From Mastigamoeba balamuthi (lineage: Eukaryota > Evosea > Mastigamoebida > Mastigamoebidae): DNA of 64,000 nt. Made by a program: the position numbers and the translations under genes. This document shows positions 34,038-46,109 of this stretch, piece by piece. How positions within the stretch are numbered: the stretch's first letter is position 1; every line of letters starts with the position of its first letter. The notes below the pieces were generated by a model. That model worked only from the letters and a program-made list of their open reading frames with translations, did no database searches and was not told the DNA's origin. The DNA lies in assembly GCA_902651635.1 (NCBI GenBank), contig CACRSC010000075.1:978940-1042939 (forward strand), in the 5' to 3' direction.

Positions 34038-35396
34038 CCCGAAGGTTCACCACAAAGGTCCGCCAAGAAGGCCCGACAAATCCAAAGCAAAGGGAACGAC
34101 GGACGAGGAGCCCAGCCAAGGTCCGCCGAGGGGCTCCCCCAGTCCACGAGATGAACCACCACAGGGACCAATAGGTCCACAGGGCGGCGTGCAGGGTGGC
34201 TTGGACGTAGCGCCAGCACCTCACGGTCAGGACTTGGCATCCTGGCCGCCAGCTCTTTGATCAGGCGATGCACCACTGTCGCGCGAGTCTGGCCTGTCTC
34301 CGCAGAAGGGGGAGCCGTCTGCCTTAGCACCTGGGGTGCAAGAGCGACGAGCCCTTCGTGAGGAACAAGGCAGCACCTGGATCGTAGCTGCACGTAAGAG
34401 GAAGGGCAGTTACATGATACTATATGATGTTATGCTTCCCCCAGACGGAAACCAGCAGTGAATACCGTCTGCTGTCGTTAAAGTATCGCATCCTCAAGCC
34501 CTGGAGAAGTTCTGGAGAGAGTGGGATCTGTCCGAGGCCCAGTTCCTCGCAAATCCCATTCTGCTGGGAACTCTGCTCCGAAAACAAACCCCGTAAGGGA
34601 AAGTCGAGCTCAGTATGAATTGGACACTCGTACGAGTGACGCCGAGTGCCAATCGCTCCAGGTAGTGATGGCCGTAACATCATGCACCAAGAGTGGGGCC
34701 CCACCCCCCGAGGCACTGGCCATGGGCGATTGTGACTCAAGCGGTGCTGATGGGCGAGTGGGAAGAGTTGTGACGAACTGTGTGGGTGACGGATTTCCGT
34801 CCTCGCGATTTTGAGTGGGCCCCAGGCCCCCTGCAGCGGCTCATGCCCTCAGGCGACTTAGTCCTCGATTCACGAGTGGCCCTAGTGCCCCTGCATTAGT
34901 TCCTCACAGCTATCACAGTCCTGCTAGTTTTGTGCGTGTGCGTCACGTGTGCGTGTGTGTTTGTGCTAATGCAGGGTTGATAGACGATGAAGCAGGTCCG
35001 TACGGCAAGGCCTCTCGGTTTTTCCTGAAGGGCCTTTTCCGAAAGACGCCCCGGACGCTGCAGGCCCCTCCGTCTCCCGACCCCTGGCACCAAGTCCACC
35101 GAACCGTCCCGTCAAGACCGGCCCCAACCCCGAGTACCAAGACGCTTCAAGTTCGACGAGCCGAGACCTCCAAGCTCGACAAGTGGCGAGTACGGAGTCC
35201 TCGCCTAAGGTCCGCCGAATGTTACGGATAAATCTGCGAGAGCAAGGACGTCAGCGGAAAATCCTGCTGTACCTGCGTCAGGATTCCTCCGATCAATTGA
35301 CTCCCGCCCCGGCGAATGACGTCGCTCTCCCGGCACCTAGAAACACAGAACTTTTATTGCTCTGATCTCAGAGAGCCCCCAAACTAGTTCACAACA
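34038..35396. other. No gene seen
   Basis: About 1.36 kb between the retropepsin ORF and the right inverted arm. Open frames are short and lack recognisable domains; a gt-rich run lies at 34928-34962. It could include the rest of the retroelement relic. Confidence 0.4.
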
Positions 35397-36686
35397 CTAC
35401 AAAGACAATGAACCCAATACAGCAATTAAGGGACATGGCCATATCCAGATTACAGCAACATGTCCAAGATGCTCACTCCCATGATCTACATTACATAGTG
35501 AGCTCGTAGACAGTCTGGAGGCCCTTGCCCTTGAGCTGCACCGTCTGGGGCTCCCCGAACGCGAACTCGTCGCGGGCGCACTCCCACGTCCTCGCGTCGC
35601 ACAGCACCGTCCCCACCTGCGCCTTGGCCTTGAGCCGCGCCGCCTGCGCCGCAAGGGGGGGGAGGGAGGGAGGGGGGGAGGGAGGGAGGGAGGGAGGGAG
35701 GGCAGGGAGAAGCGGGGCCAGCCGGGGGAGGGCATGCGGGAAAGTGAAGTGCGGGGAAGGAGCACGCGTGCCATGTTGACAGTGTCGGACCAGAGGTCGT
35801 AGACCCAGTTGCGCCTGCCGATGATGCCCCCGGCGCAGGGCCCCGTGCTCACCCCCACCCGCAGCCCCGCGCGCTGCTGCCCGCTGCCTCCGGGGAGCGC
35901 CATGCCCTGGCTCGCGCGGTGGAACTCCACGGCCGTCTTGAGCATCGCGTGCGCGTGCCTGGGCGTCTCGCTCGGCACCCCCGATGCGGCCACTGCGTTG
36001 CGCGTTGCGCCGCAGTCGTCAGCCAGTGTTGGCGGTTGAGCTCCGGGGCCAGCGCCAGCGCCGAGGAGTTGGGGAGAGCCGAGCAGGGGAGCCGGGGGGT
36101 GAGCGCACTGTAGATGTCGAGGATGGTCTTGATCTTGGTGACCCCGCACCGCTCGGCTGCGCCGTCGAGGGCGTCGATGAAGGTGCCCAGGAAGGCCGCG
36201 ACCTCCTCGGGGGCGGTGGCCGTGGCCCAGTCCCGGAACCCCGCGATGTCGCAGAACAGGATGCTGGCCGCCTTGAAGCTCTCGTTGGGCAGCTCCCCCT
36301 TCTGCAGCACCCCGAACACGTGCGGCGGGAACAGCGACTGGATCAGCTCGACCGACTTCCTGCGGTGCTCTGGTCAGTGCGCTCCTGATGATGCTCGGGA
36401 GTGTCATGCGAGCTCCGCACTGGTGCTGGGCGTCGCGGCACGCCAGCAGGCGGTTGACCGAGTGCGCGATGCGCAGCAGCTGGTCGTTGCCCCTGAACCG
36501 CACGGCGGCCCTGCCCGTCTTGGACGTCACGGCGATGATGGCCCGCGACAGCCGCGACAGCCCGCGGAACACCAGCAGCTCCATGAGGCCCACGCTCCCC
36601 GCCAGCACAAACACCAGGATGGCCACCCCCACCCCGCACAGCCGCCCGAACAGACTACGCTCCTCGGCCAGCAGCTCCGGGTCCCG
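35397..36686 (-). repeat. Right arm of the long inverted repeat
   Basis: Reverse complement of 26084-27371 with a handful of differences. It contains the end of cyclase B and 94 bp of 3' flank. Confidence 0.85.
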
Positions 36687-39600
36687 CAGTGCCACCATCA
36701 GCAGCCTCGTGTCCCCCACCTGCGCGGCCGCCGCATCGCGGGCAATCAGTGCTGGGGGGGGGGCACCGCTCCGCCGGTGCGGTGCCCGGCATGGCGGACC
36801 AGGTCTGTGAAGGTCGCGCCCTCCAGCGTGGCGCTGCTGTTGACGAAGCCGCTCCCTGGCGGGCACGCGTACAAGAGGCCCCGCAGCTCGCCCCTCCCGC
36901 TCGTCGTCAGGCTCGCGACGTTGCGGCTGCCTGCGAGGCGTTGCCGGGGTCGCGGAGGTCAATTGGCCGGCCAGAGCTCGCGCCGCATGTGCGAGCGGTG
37001 CCGGAGGCGCACTGTTGACGTCGGAGCCGACGGGGATGGACCTGTTGCCGCCCCACAGGGCCTGGAGGGGCCCCGGTGTGCTGTCCCTCGAGTAGAGGGC
37101 GCCCAGGCACATGTGCATCATCTGCGCCTTGGCCGGCAGCAGCCGCGCAATGTCGCGCATGAACACCACCCACCCCACCCCTTCACTCCTCGCGTTCAGG
37201 CGCACAGGAAACGACGCCGCCAGCCTCGGTATTTTGCTGCAGAGTAGCGTCCACGTGAGCTTAAGGATAGGCGCGGGCACTGTGTCGTGTGTCGCACTTG
37301 TCGGGGTCGTAGAGCAGACCGAGAACTTGCCCCGTTGTGATGTAACTCCATGACACGCCGCCCTATAGCAGCTGGCGGGCGAGCACCGAGATCTCGAGAG
37401 CGCTGATGTTCCTGGGGGTGTGCGTGGCGTAGTTGTAGCCGCAGCTGTTGACCAGCGTCCCGTTGCGCGTGAAGTAGAGAATGCCGTCGACGTTGCGCGC
37501 GTTGAAGAACGTCCCGTCGGCAAACTTGAGCTTCCACAGGTACCGTTTGGGTCGCCCTTGAGCACATAGTCCACCGCCACATCCTTGAGACAAGCTCGTC
37601 AGGCCTGTGCGAGAACCGGCGGAAGGTGTGCGTGCTGCTCACCCAGCCGCCGAAGCCGCCGGAGTCCATCATGAGCTCATTCAGCGCCTCGCGCAGCACG
37701 TGGGAGGCGCGCGTTGTATCTGCCATCGCACGGGTCTGCACCAGCTCCTTGGTCCTGCTGCTCAGCGTCACAAACAGGAACGCCACGAGCGCAGCGACGG
37801 ACACAGCGAGCAGCGCGGCGACGCTCAAGAGGGCCCCGAGGCGCAGCGACCTCAGAAGCCTCTTACATGCGCCCTCGCTCTTGTCGGCGCTGAACGCGAT
37901 GGCCGGGTCCTCTTCGAGGATGCTGAGAAGTGCAGGAGATGAGAGGGATCTCGTCGACAGCGCATCGGTGCAAAGCGTGTCACCCGTGGCCACGAGCCTC
38001 CACGCCGTCCCCTGCGCTGCTCCCTCCGCAGGCTCGAAGGCGTAGTGGCCCCTGTTGGACTCCTCGAGGGCTCTCTTGGTCTCGGTGCACACGAGGATCT
38101 CGCCGGGGGACGCGGACTCCTGGATCTGCTGGCTCAGCGTCACTGCAGGCGCCCTGCTGTGAGCCCCACGGAGCATCGGATTGCTCTGAGCGGACCGGAT
38201 GGGCCCCAGAGCTCGTAGAAGCGCTTCCTGAGGCCGATCATGGCGCTGCTGCAGCTGCCCGAGGCGATGCCCATGCGGAAGAGCAGGGGCTGCTCCGAGG
38301 CCGCCATGACGTTCCCGTGGCACAGCCTGCGCGGGCGCACCAGCTCGTGAGTCCTTCGGGTGCTCGGGAGGGCCACTGCGATGGGCAACACACCTGGCGA
38401 ACTTGAGGGCCACGGTGGCCATGGTCTGTGCGCAGTTGGTGCTGGATCGCTCTTCAACACCCGTGGCCACCACTGTGTGGGATCCGCGAGGGTCAGGGGG
38501 GCAGGGACGAGGGTGGCAGAGGCAGAGGCAGAGGCAGAGGAGCAGACCGTAGGCGTCGCCGATGGTCATGATCTTGGTGGCGCCCTCCCTGTTCACGATC
38601 TCGTCCATCTCGCTGAAGAGCTCGTTGAGGTACTTGGTCACGACGTCGGGAATCAGCGTTGAAGACCTGAGCGCTTCTGCTGAGGGCTGGGCTCTGGTTG
38701 TGTGTGGTACCACAGAGTGAAGTTGCAGATGTCGACAAAGAGGACGCAGGCGGTGGGGTACGTCAGGTTGTTGGACTCGCCCCTCTTGAGTCTTCCCAGC
38801 ACCTCTCCCGGGAAGATGCTCCTCAGAATGTTCTCCGTCTGCCTGTGTGTTGAGCACAGTGTTAACTGGCTCCTGATTGATCGCTGTGTGATTATTGCAG
38901 TCGAACTCTATTCTGTGCTCGAGGGCGGCGAGGAGCTCGTTGACTGCCCGCGTCACGTTGCGCAGCTCCGTCTTGCCTGTCACCTGCAGCCTCTCCCCTG
39001 CGTTCTGGGCGTCGTCGTCGTCGGTGACGCACGGGCGACACAACCAAGAGCGATGGAACGCACGGTGTTGCCCGAGACATCGACGATCTTGCCCGACAGG
39101 TGCGAGAGGGTGCGCAGCACAAAGGCCTCCATCAGCAGCGCCACCAGGCACACGATCGCCACCAGCGCAGCGCAGCAGATGATCGTCATGTACCGCGTGG
39201 CTGCAGCTGCGCGTGAGCCGAGGCTGGCGGAATACTCGGGTGGCGCACAGGAGCCGATGGTGGACGAGTCGGACCTGAGGCCCCGGATCAGGACGCTCAG
39301 CCTGGGCACCCCGGCCTCGTCGCTCAGCACCGCCCCTATCGCCAGATACGTGTCCCTTGTCTTGTTGACCGCCATTCCGCACGTCAGCTGCGTCTTCGCG
39401 AACGCCTCGGACTGCGCCACGATGTGCGACACAGAGTCGCCTGCAAGGCAAATGGAATGGGTTTCAGAAAATAGAATTGCAGCTGCACCTGCCAGAGTGC
39501 CCTTCAGGTGGGCCGGGCGGCCTGTCCACGCTTGGCGGAGGCCGGTGAGGTTGCTGGTGTCCGTCAGGCTGCGCGGCTGCTGTCAGGGCGGACCCCATGT

Positions 39601-40451
39601 GCGTGTGGCGGGACGGATGGGCTCACAATTGAATGCAGAGGCTCGACATCTCAGCGATCTTCCGCAGGGGCGACTGCACTTTCCGCGCGTAGACGATCCA
39701 GCCCACGTTGGCGCCCGTCGTGTCGGACTTGCGGGAGTAGCGCGACCCGACCAGTACTGGAATTCCGCTGGCATTTCCACGTGTGAAAATTGGAGGGCAT
39801 TCCCTGTTCTTACTATTCAGGGATCCAGAAGAGCCCGCTGGCCTCCCCGTCCCTCTTAAGTGCTGCGCCCGCCTGGCGGGCGAGCTCTGCGGATGCCCTG
39901 TCCTTGGCGGCCCCGTACGATTTGTTTGTGCCCCACATGAGCCCATTAAGCATCTGCGGGCCCGAAAAGACCAGTCAGACCTGTAGAGGACCGCCGACGG
40001 CTGCTGCTCACTGTTCCGTTGGGGAGCATGAAGAGGATGGCCTCGAGGTCGAGGACCTCAAGGAAGTTGAAGCCCTTGTACATGAGGTCCCAGACGCCAC
40101 CGGTCGCATTCCCCTTGACGAGGTAGTTGTAGGTGTCGTCCTGCATTGTGAGTGAGCAAGAATGAGGTCCACCTCTGCTCATCTGACCCAGTTGGAGGTC
40201 CCGGTGATCTCGCCCTTGAGAGTGGCCAGCTGGCTGTTGAGGACGCCGTAGAGCAGGGTGGCCTCCTCCAGCGCCTGCCTGCGCTCGAGGGTGTGCAGCT
40301 GCGCCTCGGAGGTGTACCGGAAAACAGCGACAGAGACGCCGATGGCCACGCCCACGAGCACCAGCAGCGCCGCCAGCACGTGGACGCGCATGTGGCGCAG
40401 GGGCTTCAGCAGAATGCCTCCGCGGGATGGCGGGTTCACGTCCTCCTTCAT
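35491..40451 (-). CDS. Receptor-type adenylyl cyclase B
   Basis: Same architecture as cyclase A. The ATG at 40451 begins MKEDVNPPSRGG and leads to a TM, ectodomain 1 (DDTYNYLVKGNATGG, GIPVLVGSRYS, GWIVYARKVQ), TM, HAMP and cyclase domain 1 (VDICNFTLW, NREGATKIMTIGDAY). Module 2 follows: TM, ectodomain 2 (PTGRSSTRATS frame-shifted in the antisense view; true frame DGTFFNARNVDGILY), TM, HAMP and cyclase domain 2 (LFCDIAGFRDW, KIKTILDIY, SDTVNMA). Domain 1 again lacks the catalytic Asn/Arg. The middle of the gene differs from A and C (GWVVFMRDIARLL; GGNRSIPVGSDVN), whereas the last about 1.2 kb is almost identical to A. An extra 44-nt intron (38667-38710) splits FTLW/SSTLIPD in cyclase domain 1 and is absent from A and C. 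It ends ELTM-stop at 35491. Confidence 0.82.
38667..38710 (-). other. Copy-specific 44-nt intron in cyclase B
   Basis: The minus strand reads ctctgtg/gtaccacac ... agaagcgctcag/gtcttc. Removing it restores FTLWSSTLIPD. Genes A and C read straight through (FTLWSSALAPD). Confidence 0.75.
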
Positions 40452-40968
40452 GAGCCTTCTATGGCGAAGAGGTCTTACAGTAAAGACAGAATGGACCAGA
40501 AATTGCCATTTGGATCCATTGCATTTTGACCGAACTGCAATCACACGCACCCCTCACCGTGGCTGTCAGAGAGGCACAGCGCATCTGTTTCATTGGGCGG
40601 GTCTGAAGGCCGATAATACATCCTGAGACTGTCAAAGACAGCGGCTGCGGTGCAATGCCTTGGAACCTCGCCAATTTACTTAGTAGTCGGAACGCGTTCA
40701 CCCAACGTCTCCGTAATAGTCTCGATTCACAGCACCCGAAACAGCTCACCCGAGTTGAAGTAAAACAGTGCATTTGAGAGTTCTACGCAATGCACTGGGG
40801 TGTGACCGCCCAGCTGTTCGATGGAGAGTGACAGTGATGCATCAACATTCACAGCCTCGCCCGCGCATGCTGAGATGGAGCATGGCCAAAGGCTATCAGC
40901 CATACATTGAGTTTGTCTCTTGCGCCATTCAGGCTCGGAGCAGCAGTGTGTAGGGTTCACTGCTGCGT
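40452..40968. other. Intergenic between cyclases C and B
   Basis: A 517-bp spacer, AT-richer than the genes, with no exon seen. It should carry the promoter of B and the 3' end signals of C. Confidence 0.4.
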
Positions 40969-43900
40969 TCATTGGGGCAATACTACCTCGTAGACAGTCT
41001 GGAGGCCCTTGCCCTTGAGCTGCACCGTCTGGGGCTCCCCGAACGCGAACTCGTCGCGGGCGCACTCCCACGTCCTCGCGTCGCACAGCACCGTCCCCAC
41101 CTGCGCCTTGGCCTTGAGCCGCGCCGCCTGCGCCGCAAGGGGGGGAGGGAGGGAGGGGGGGAGGGAGGGAGGGAGGGAGGGAGGGCAGGGAGAAGCGGGG
41201 TCAGCCGGGGGAGGGCATGCGGGAAAGTGAAGTGCGGGGAAGGAGCACGCGTGCCATGTTGACAGTGTCGGACCAGAGGTCGTAGACCCAGTTGCGCCTG
41301 CCGATGATGCCCCCGGCGCAGGGCCCCGTGCTCACCCCCACCCGCAGCCCCGCGCGCTGCTGCCCGCTGCCTCCGGGGAGCGCCATGCCCTGGCTCGCGC
41401 GGTGGAACTCCACGGCCGTCTTGAGCATCGCGTGCGCGTGCCTGGGCGTCTCGCTCGGCACCCCCGATGCGGCCACTGCGTTGCGCGTTGCGCCGCAGTC
41501 GTCAGCCAGTGTTGGCGGTTGAGCTCCGGGGCCAGCGCCAGCGCCGAGGAGTTGGGGAGAGCCGAGCAGGGGAGCCGGGGGGTGAGCGCACTGTAGATGT
41601 CGAGGATGGTCTTGATCTTGGTGACCCCGCACCGCTCGGCTGCGCCGTCGAGGGCGTCGATGAAGGTGCCCAGGAAGGCCGCGACCTCCTCGGGGGCGGT
41701 GGCCGTGGCCCAGTCCCGGAACCCCGCGATGTCGCAGAACAGGATGCTGGCCGCCTTGAAGCTCTCGTTGGGCAGCTCCCCCTTCTGCAGCACCCCGAAC
41801 ACGTGCGGCGGGAACAGCGACTGGATCAGCTCGACCGACTTCCTGCGGTGCTCTGGTCAGTGCGCTCCTGATGATGCTCGGGAGTGTCATGCGAGCTCCG
41901 CACTGGTGCTGGGCGTCGCGGCACGCCAGCAGGCGGTTGACCGAGTGCGCGATGCGCAGCAGCTGGTCGTTGCCCCTGAACCGCACGGCGGCCCTGCCCG
42001 TCTTGGACGTCACGGCGATGATGGCCCGCGACAGCCGCGACAGCCCGCGGAACACCAGCAGCTCCATGAGGCCCACGCTCCCCGCCAGCACAAACACCAG
42101 GATGGCCACCCCCACCCCGCACAGCCGCCCGAACAGACTACGCTCCTCGGCCAGCAGCTCCGGGTCCCGCATCGCCACCATCAGCAGTCTTGTGTCCCCC
42201 AGCTACGCGGCGCCGACACGCCCGGCAGCCGAGGTCAATCAGGGCAGAGTCGCAGAAGAAACATTGGACGGACCAGGTCAGTGAAGGAGACACCCTCCAG
42301 CGTGGCGCTGCTGTTGACGAAGCCGCTGCCTGACGGGCACGAGTACACAATGTTCTGCAGCTCGTCCCTGCCGCTGGTCGTTGTACTCGCGACATTGCGG
42401 CTGCCTGCGAGGTTGTTCGGTTGCGAAGGTCAATGAAAGAGCAAAGCGAGAGAAGGCTCACTGTTGACGTCGGCGCCAACGGAGATGGCTCTGTCGCTGC
42501 TCCAGAGGGCTTGGAGGGGTCCAGGGGAGCTGTCTCTGGAGTAGAGGGCGCCAAGGCACATATGCATCATCTGCGCCTTGGCAGGCAGCAGCCGCCCGAC
42601 GTCGCGCAGGAACACCACCCACCCAACCACTGGGGTCTGGTCTGTGTAGCTGACTGGGAACGACGCTGCAAGCCTCGCCACTTTGCTGCAGGGTCCCCGT
42701 GAGCTGCAGGGGAGGCGCGAGCACTGTGTTGTGTGTCGCACTTGTCGGGGTCGTAGAGCAGACCGAGGACCTGCCCAATCATCGAGATGCCCCAGACCAC
42801 GTCGGCCTTGAGCAGCTGGCGGGCGAGCACAGAGACCTCGAGAGCGCTGATGTTCCTGGGGGTGTGCGTGGCGTAGTTGTAGCCGCAGCTGTTGACCAGC
42901 GTCCCGTTGCGCGTGAAGTAGAGAATGCCGTCGACGTTGCGCGCATTGAAGAACGTCCCGTCGGCAAACTTGAGCTTCCACAGGTACCCGTTGGGGTCGC
43001 CCTTGGTCACGTAATCCACAGCCACGTCCTAGAGCACCACGCAAGTCAGGCCCAACAGCGATCGCAAGGGCGAGCGGAAGGCGTCTGTGCTGCTCACCCA
43101 GCCGCCGAAGCCCGATGTGTCCATCATGAGGTCCGTCAGCGCCTCGCGCAGCACGTGGGAGGCACGCGTGGTGTCGGCCATCGCGCGGTGCTGCATCAGA
43201 GTGCTCGTTGTGCTGCTCAGGGTCGTGAACAGGAACGCCACGAGCGCAGCGACGGATACAGCGAGCAGCGCCACGACGCCCACGAGGGCCCCGAGGCGCA
43301 GCGACCGCAGCAGCCGCCTGCACGCGCCCTCGCTATCTTCGGCGCTGTACACAATGGCCGAGTCCTCGGCGAGGATGCTCAGCAGCCCCGTCGACGACAG
43401 TGACCTCGCCGACTCCACTTCTGTGCGGGGCGTGTCTCCCGTGGCCACGAGCCTCCACGCCGTCCCCTGCGCAGTAGTCTCGGTGGGTTCGAAGGCGTAG
43501 TGGCCCCTGTTGGACTCCTCGAGGGCCCTCTTGGTCTCGGTGCACACGAGGATCTCGCCGGGGGACGCGGACTCCTGGATCTGCTGGCTCAGCGTCACTG
43601 CAGGCGCCCTGCTGTGAGCCCCACAGAGCATCGGATTGCTCTGAGCGGACCGGATGGGCCCCAGAGCTCGTAGAAGCGCTTCCTGAGGCCGATCATGGCG
43701 CTGCTGCAGCTGCCCGACGCGATGCCCATGCGGAAGAGCAGGGGCTGCTCCGAGGCCGCCATGACGTTCCCGTGGCACAGCCTGCGCGGGCGCACCAGCT
43801 CGTGAGTCCTTCGGGTGCTCGGGAGGGCCACTGCGATGGGCAACACACCTGGCGAACTTGAGGGCCACGGTGGCCATGGTCCGCGCGCTGTTGGTGCTGG

Positions 43901-45847
43901 AGCTCTCCTCAATGCCCGTGGCCACCACTGAGGGACCGGCGAGGGTCAGCAGGCCAACGAGGGAGAGAGAGGCGGAGGTGCAGACCGTAGGCGTCGCCGA
44001 TGGTCATGATCTTGGTGGCGCCCTCCCTGTGCACGATCTCGTCCATCTTGCTGTACAGCCCGTTGAGGTACTTGGTCACGACGTCGGGGGCCAGCGCCGA
44101 CGACCAGAGCGTGAAGTTGCAGATGTCGACAAAGAGGACGCAGGCGGTGGGGTACGTCAGGTTGTTGGACTCGCCCCTCTTTATCCTCCCCAGCACCTCT
44201 GTGGGGTATAAGCTCCGCAGGATGTGCTCTGTCTGCCTGCGTGGTGTGCGTGGCAGCGCAAGTCAGAAGTCCTCTCGGTCGACGTCGTTTGCTGTCGCAC
44301 TCTGTTCTTTGCTCGAGGGCGGCGAGGAGCTCGTTGACTGCCCGCGTCACGTTGCGCAGCTCTGTCTTGCCTGTCACCTGCAGCCTCTCTCCTGTGTTCT
44401 GTGCGTCATCCGTGAGGCCTGGACATCTCACCGAACGAGAGAGGAGGAGAGGGGCGCACGTTGTTCTCGGAGACATCGACGATCTTGCCCGACAGGCGCG
44501 AGAGGGTGCGCAGCACAAAGGCCTCCATCAGCAGCGCCACCAGGCACACGATCGCCACCAGCGCCGCACAACAGATGATTGTCATGGAACGCGTGGCTGC
44601 AGCTGCCCAGTGAGCCGAGGCTTGCAGAGGGCGGGAGCGGTGGCGCACAGGAGCCGATGGTGGACGAGTCGGACCTGAGGCCCCGGATCAGGACGCTCAG
44701 CCTGGGCACCCCGGCCTCGTCGCTCAGCACCGTCCCTATCGCCAGGTACGTGTCTCCGGTCTGGTTTGCCGCCCTCGCGCATGTCAGCTGCGTCTTCGCG
44801 AACGCCTCGGACTGCGCCACGATGTGCGACACAGAGTCGCCTGCACGGGGCCCGGAAAATGAGTCTCGTTTTAGATTGACGACTGCACCTGCGAGAGTGC
44901 CCTTCATGCGGGCTGGGCGGCCTGTCCACGCTTGGCGGAGGCCGGGGCAATTACTGGTGTCCGTCAGACTGCGCGGAGCATGTGAGACGTGTACAGTTAT
45001 GAAAGGGGTACAATTGAATGCAGAGGCTCGACATCTCAGCGATCTTCCGCAGGGGCGACTGCACTTTCCGCGCGTAGACGATCCAGCCCACGTCGGCGCC
45101 CGTCGTGTCGGACTTGCGGGAGTAGCGCGACCCGACCAGCACTGGAATTCCGCTGGCATTTCCGCGTGTGAAAATTGGAGGGCATTCCCTGTTCTTACTA
45201 TTCAGGGATCCAGAAGAGCCCGCTGGCCTCCCCGTCCTTCACAAGCGCTGCGCCCACCTGGCGTGCGAGCTCTGCGGATGCCCTGTCCTTGGCGGCCCCG
45301 TACGATTTGTTTGTGCCCCACATGAGCCCATTGAGCATCTGCGGGCCCGAAAAGACCAGTCAGACCCGCGGAAAACCGCCGACGGCTGCTGCTCACTGTT
45401 CCGTTGGGGAGCATGAAGAGGATGGCCTCGAGGTCGAGGACCTCGAGGAAGTTGAAGCCCTTGGACATGAGCCACCAGATACCACCGGTCGCATTCCCCT
45501 TGACGAGGTAGTTGTAGGTGTCGTCCTGCATTGATAGTGATCCTCGCGATCAGTATGAGAAAGACCGCGGATGATCATCGGACCCAGTTGGAGGTCCCGG
45601 TGATCTCGCCCTTGAGAGTGGCCAGCTGGCTGTTGAGGACGCCGTAGAGCAGGGTGGCCTCCTCCAGCGCCTGCCTGCGCTCGAGGGTGTGCAGCTGCGC
45701 CTCGGAGGTGTACCGGAAAACAGCGACAGAGACGCCGATTGCCACGCCCACGAGCACCAGCAGCGCCGCCAGCACGTGGACGCGCATGTGGCGCAGGGGC
45801 TTCAGCAGTATCCCTCCGCGGGCTAGCGGATACGCGGCCTCCTTCAT
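40969..45847 (-). CDS. Receptor-type adenylyl cyclase C
   Basis: Same two-module architecture as A and B. I start at 45847 (MKEAAYPLARGG) because it aligns with MKEDVNPPSRGG of B; a second ATG lies 12 bases upstream. The first about 900 bases resemble B (DDTYNYLVKGNATGG, GIPVLVGSRYS). From about 44930 downward the gene is almost identical to A, including introns (one of the few differences is gcgtcgggcag versus gcctcgggcag near 43720). Cyclase domain 1 has LFVDICNFTLWSS and KIMTIGDAY but SVTLSQQIQ. Domain 2 has the full ATP-cyclase set (KIKTILDIY, YDLWSDTVNMA, ARLKAK). At the very end homology to A/B stops after QTVYE; C continues VVLPQ-stop (40969-40971) instead of LTM-stop, marking the duplication edge. 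Confidence 0.83.
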
Positions 45848-46109
45848 GATGTTCTTCAATGCTGCTGTACTCGTTTATTATTAGACCGCGAAGACATTTT
45901 AGATACACTAAGTTCACCCGAAACGTGGACATGCACTCCTCGAACGAGGCAATCAGATAGGAGCAGCGCAACAGAGTGGCTGGAGTCCGATAAGCATTTC
46001 CTTGTCTACGTGGAGCAGCCGCTTTAGTCCATTGCCGTGAAATCCCCGCCGAGTTTTACCCATATTTTTAGAACGCGATTCACTAGTCATTCCAGTGACG
46101 CCCTAATTA

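Larger units (their letters stand above)
27372..35396. other. AT-richer island between the inverted cyclase arms
   Basis: About 8 kb with clearly lower GC than the rest of the window, lying exactly between the two inverted cyclase arms. It contains two degraded Tc1/mariner pieces, duplicated acidic-tail segments, an unrecognised gene fragment on the minus strand and a retropepsin ORF. Bases 27372-28089, 28870-29960 and 34038-35396 show no gene I can support. Confidence 0.7.

Noticed and set aside
35654-35702. Regular gggagg repeats as a possible CRISPR or telomere-like array
   Set aside because: A simple purine tract in a cyclase intron shared by all three copies; no spacers and not at a chromosome end.
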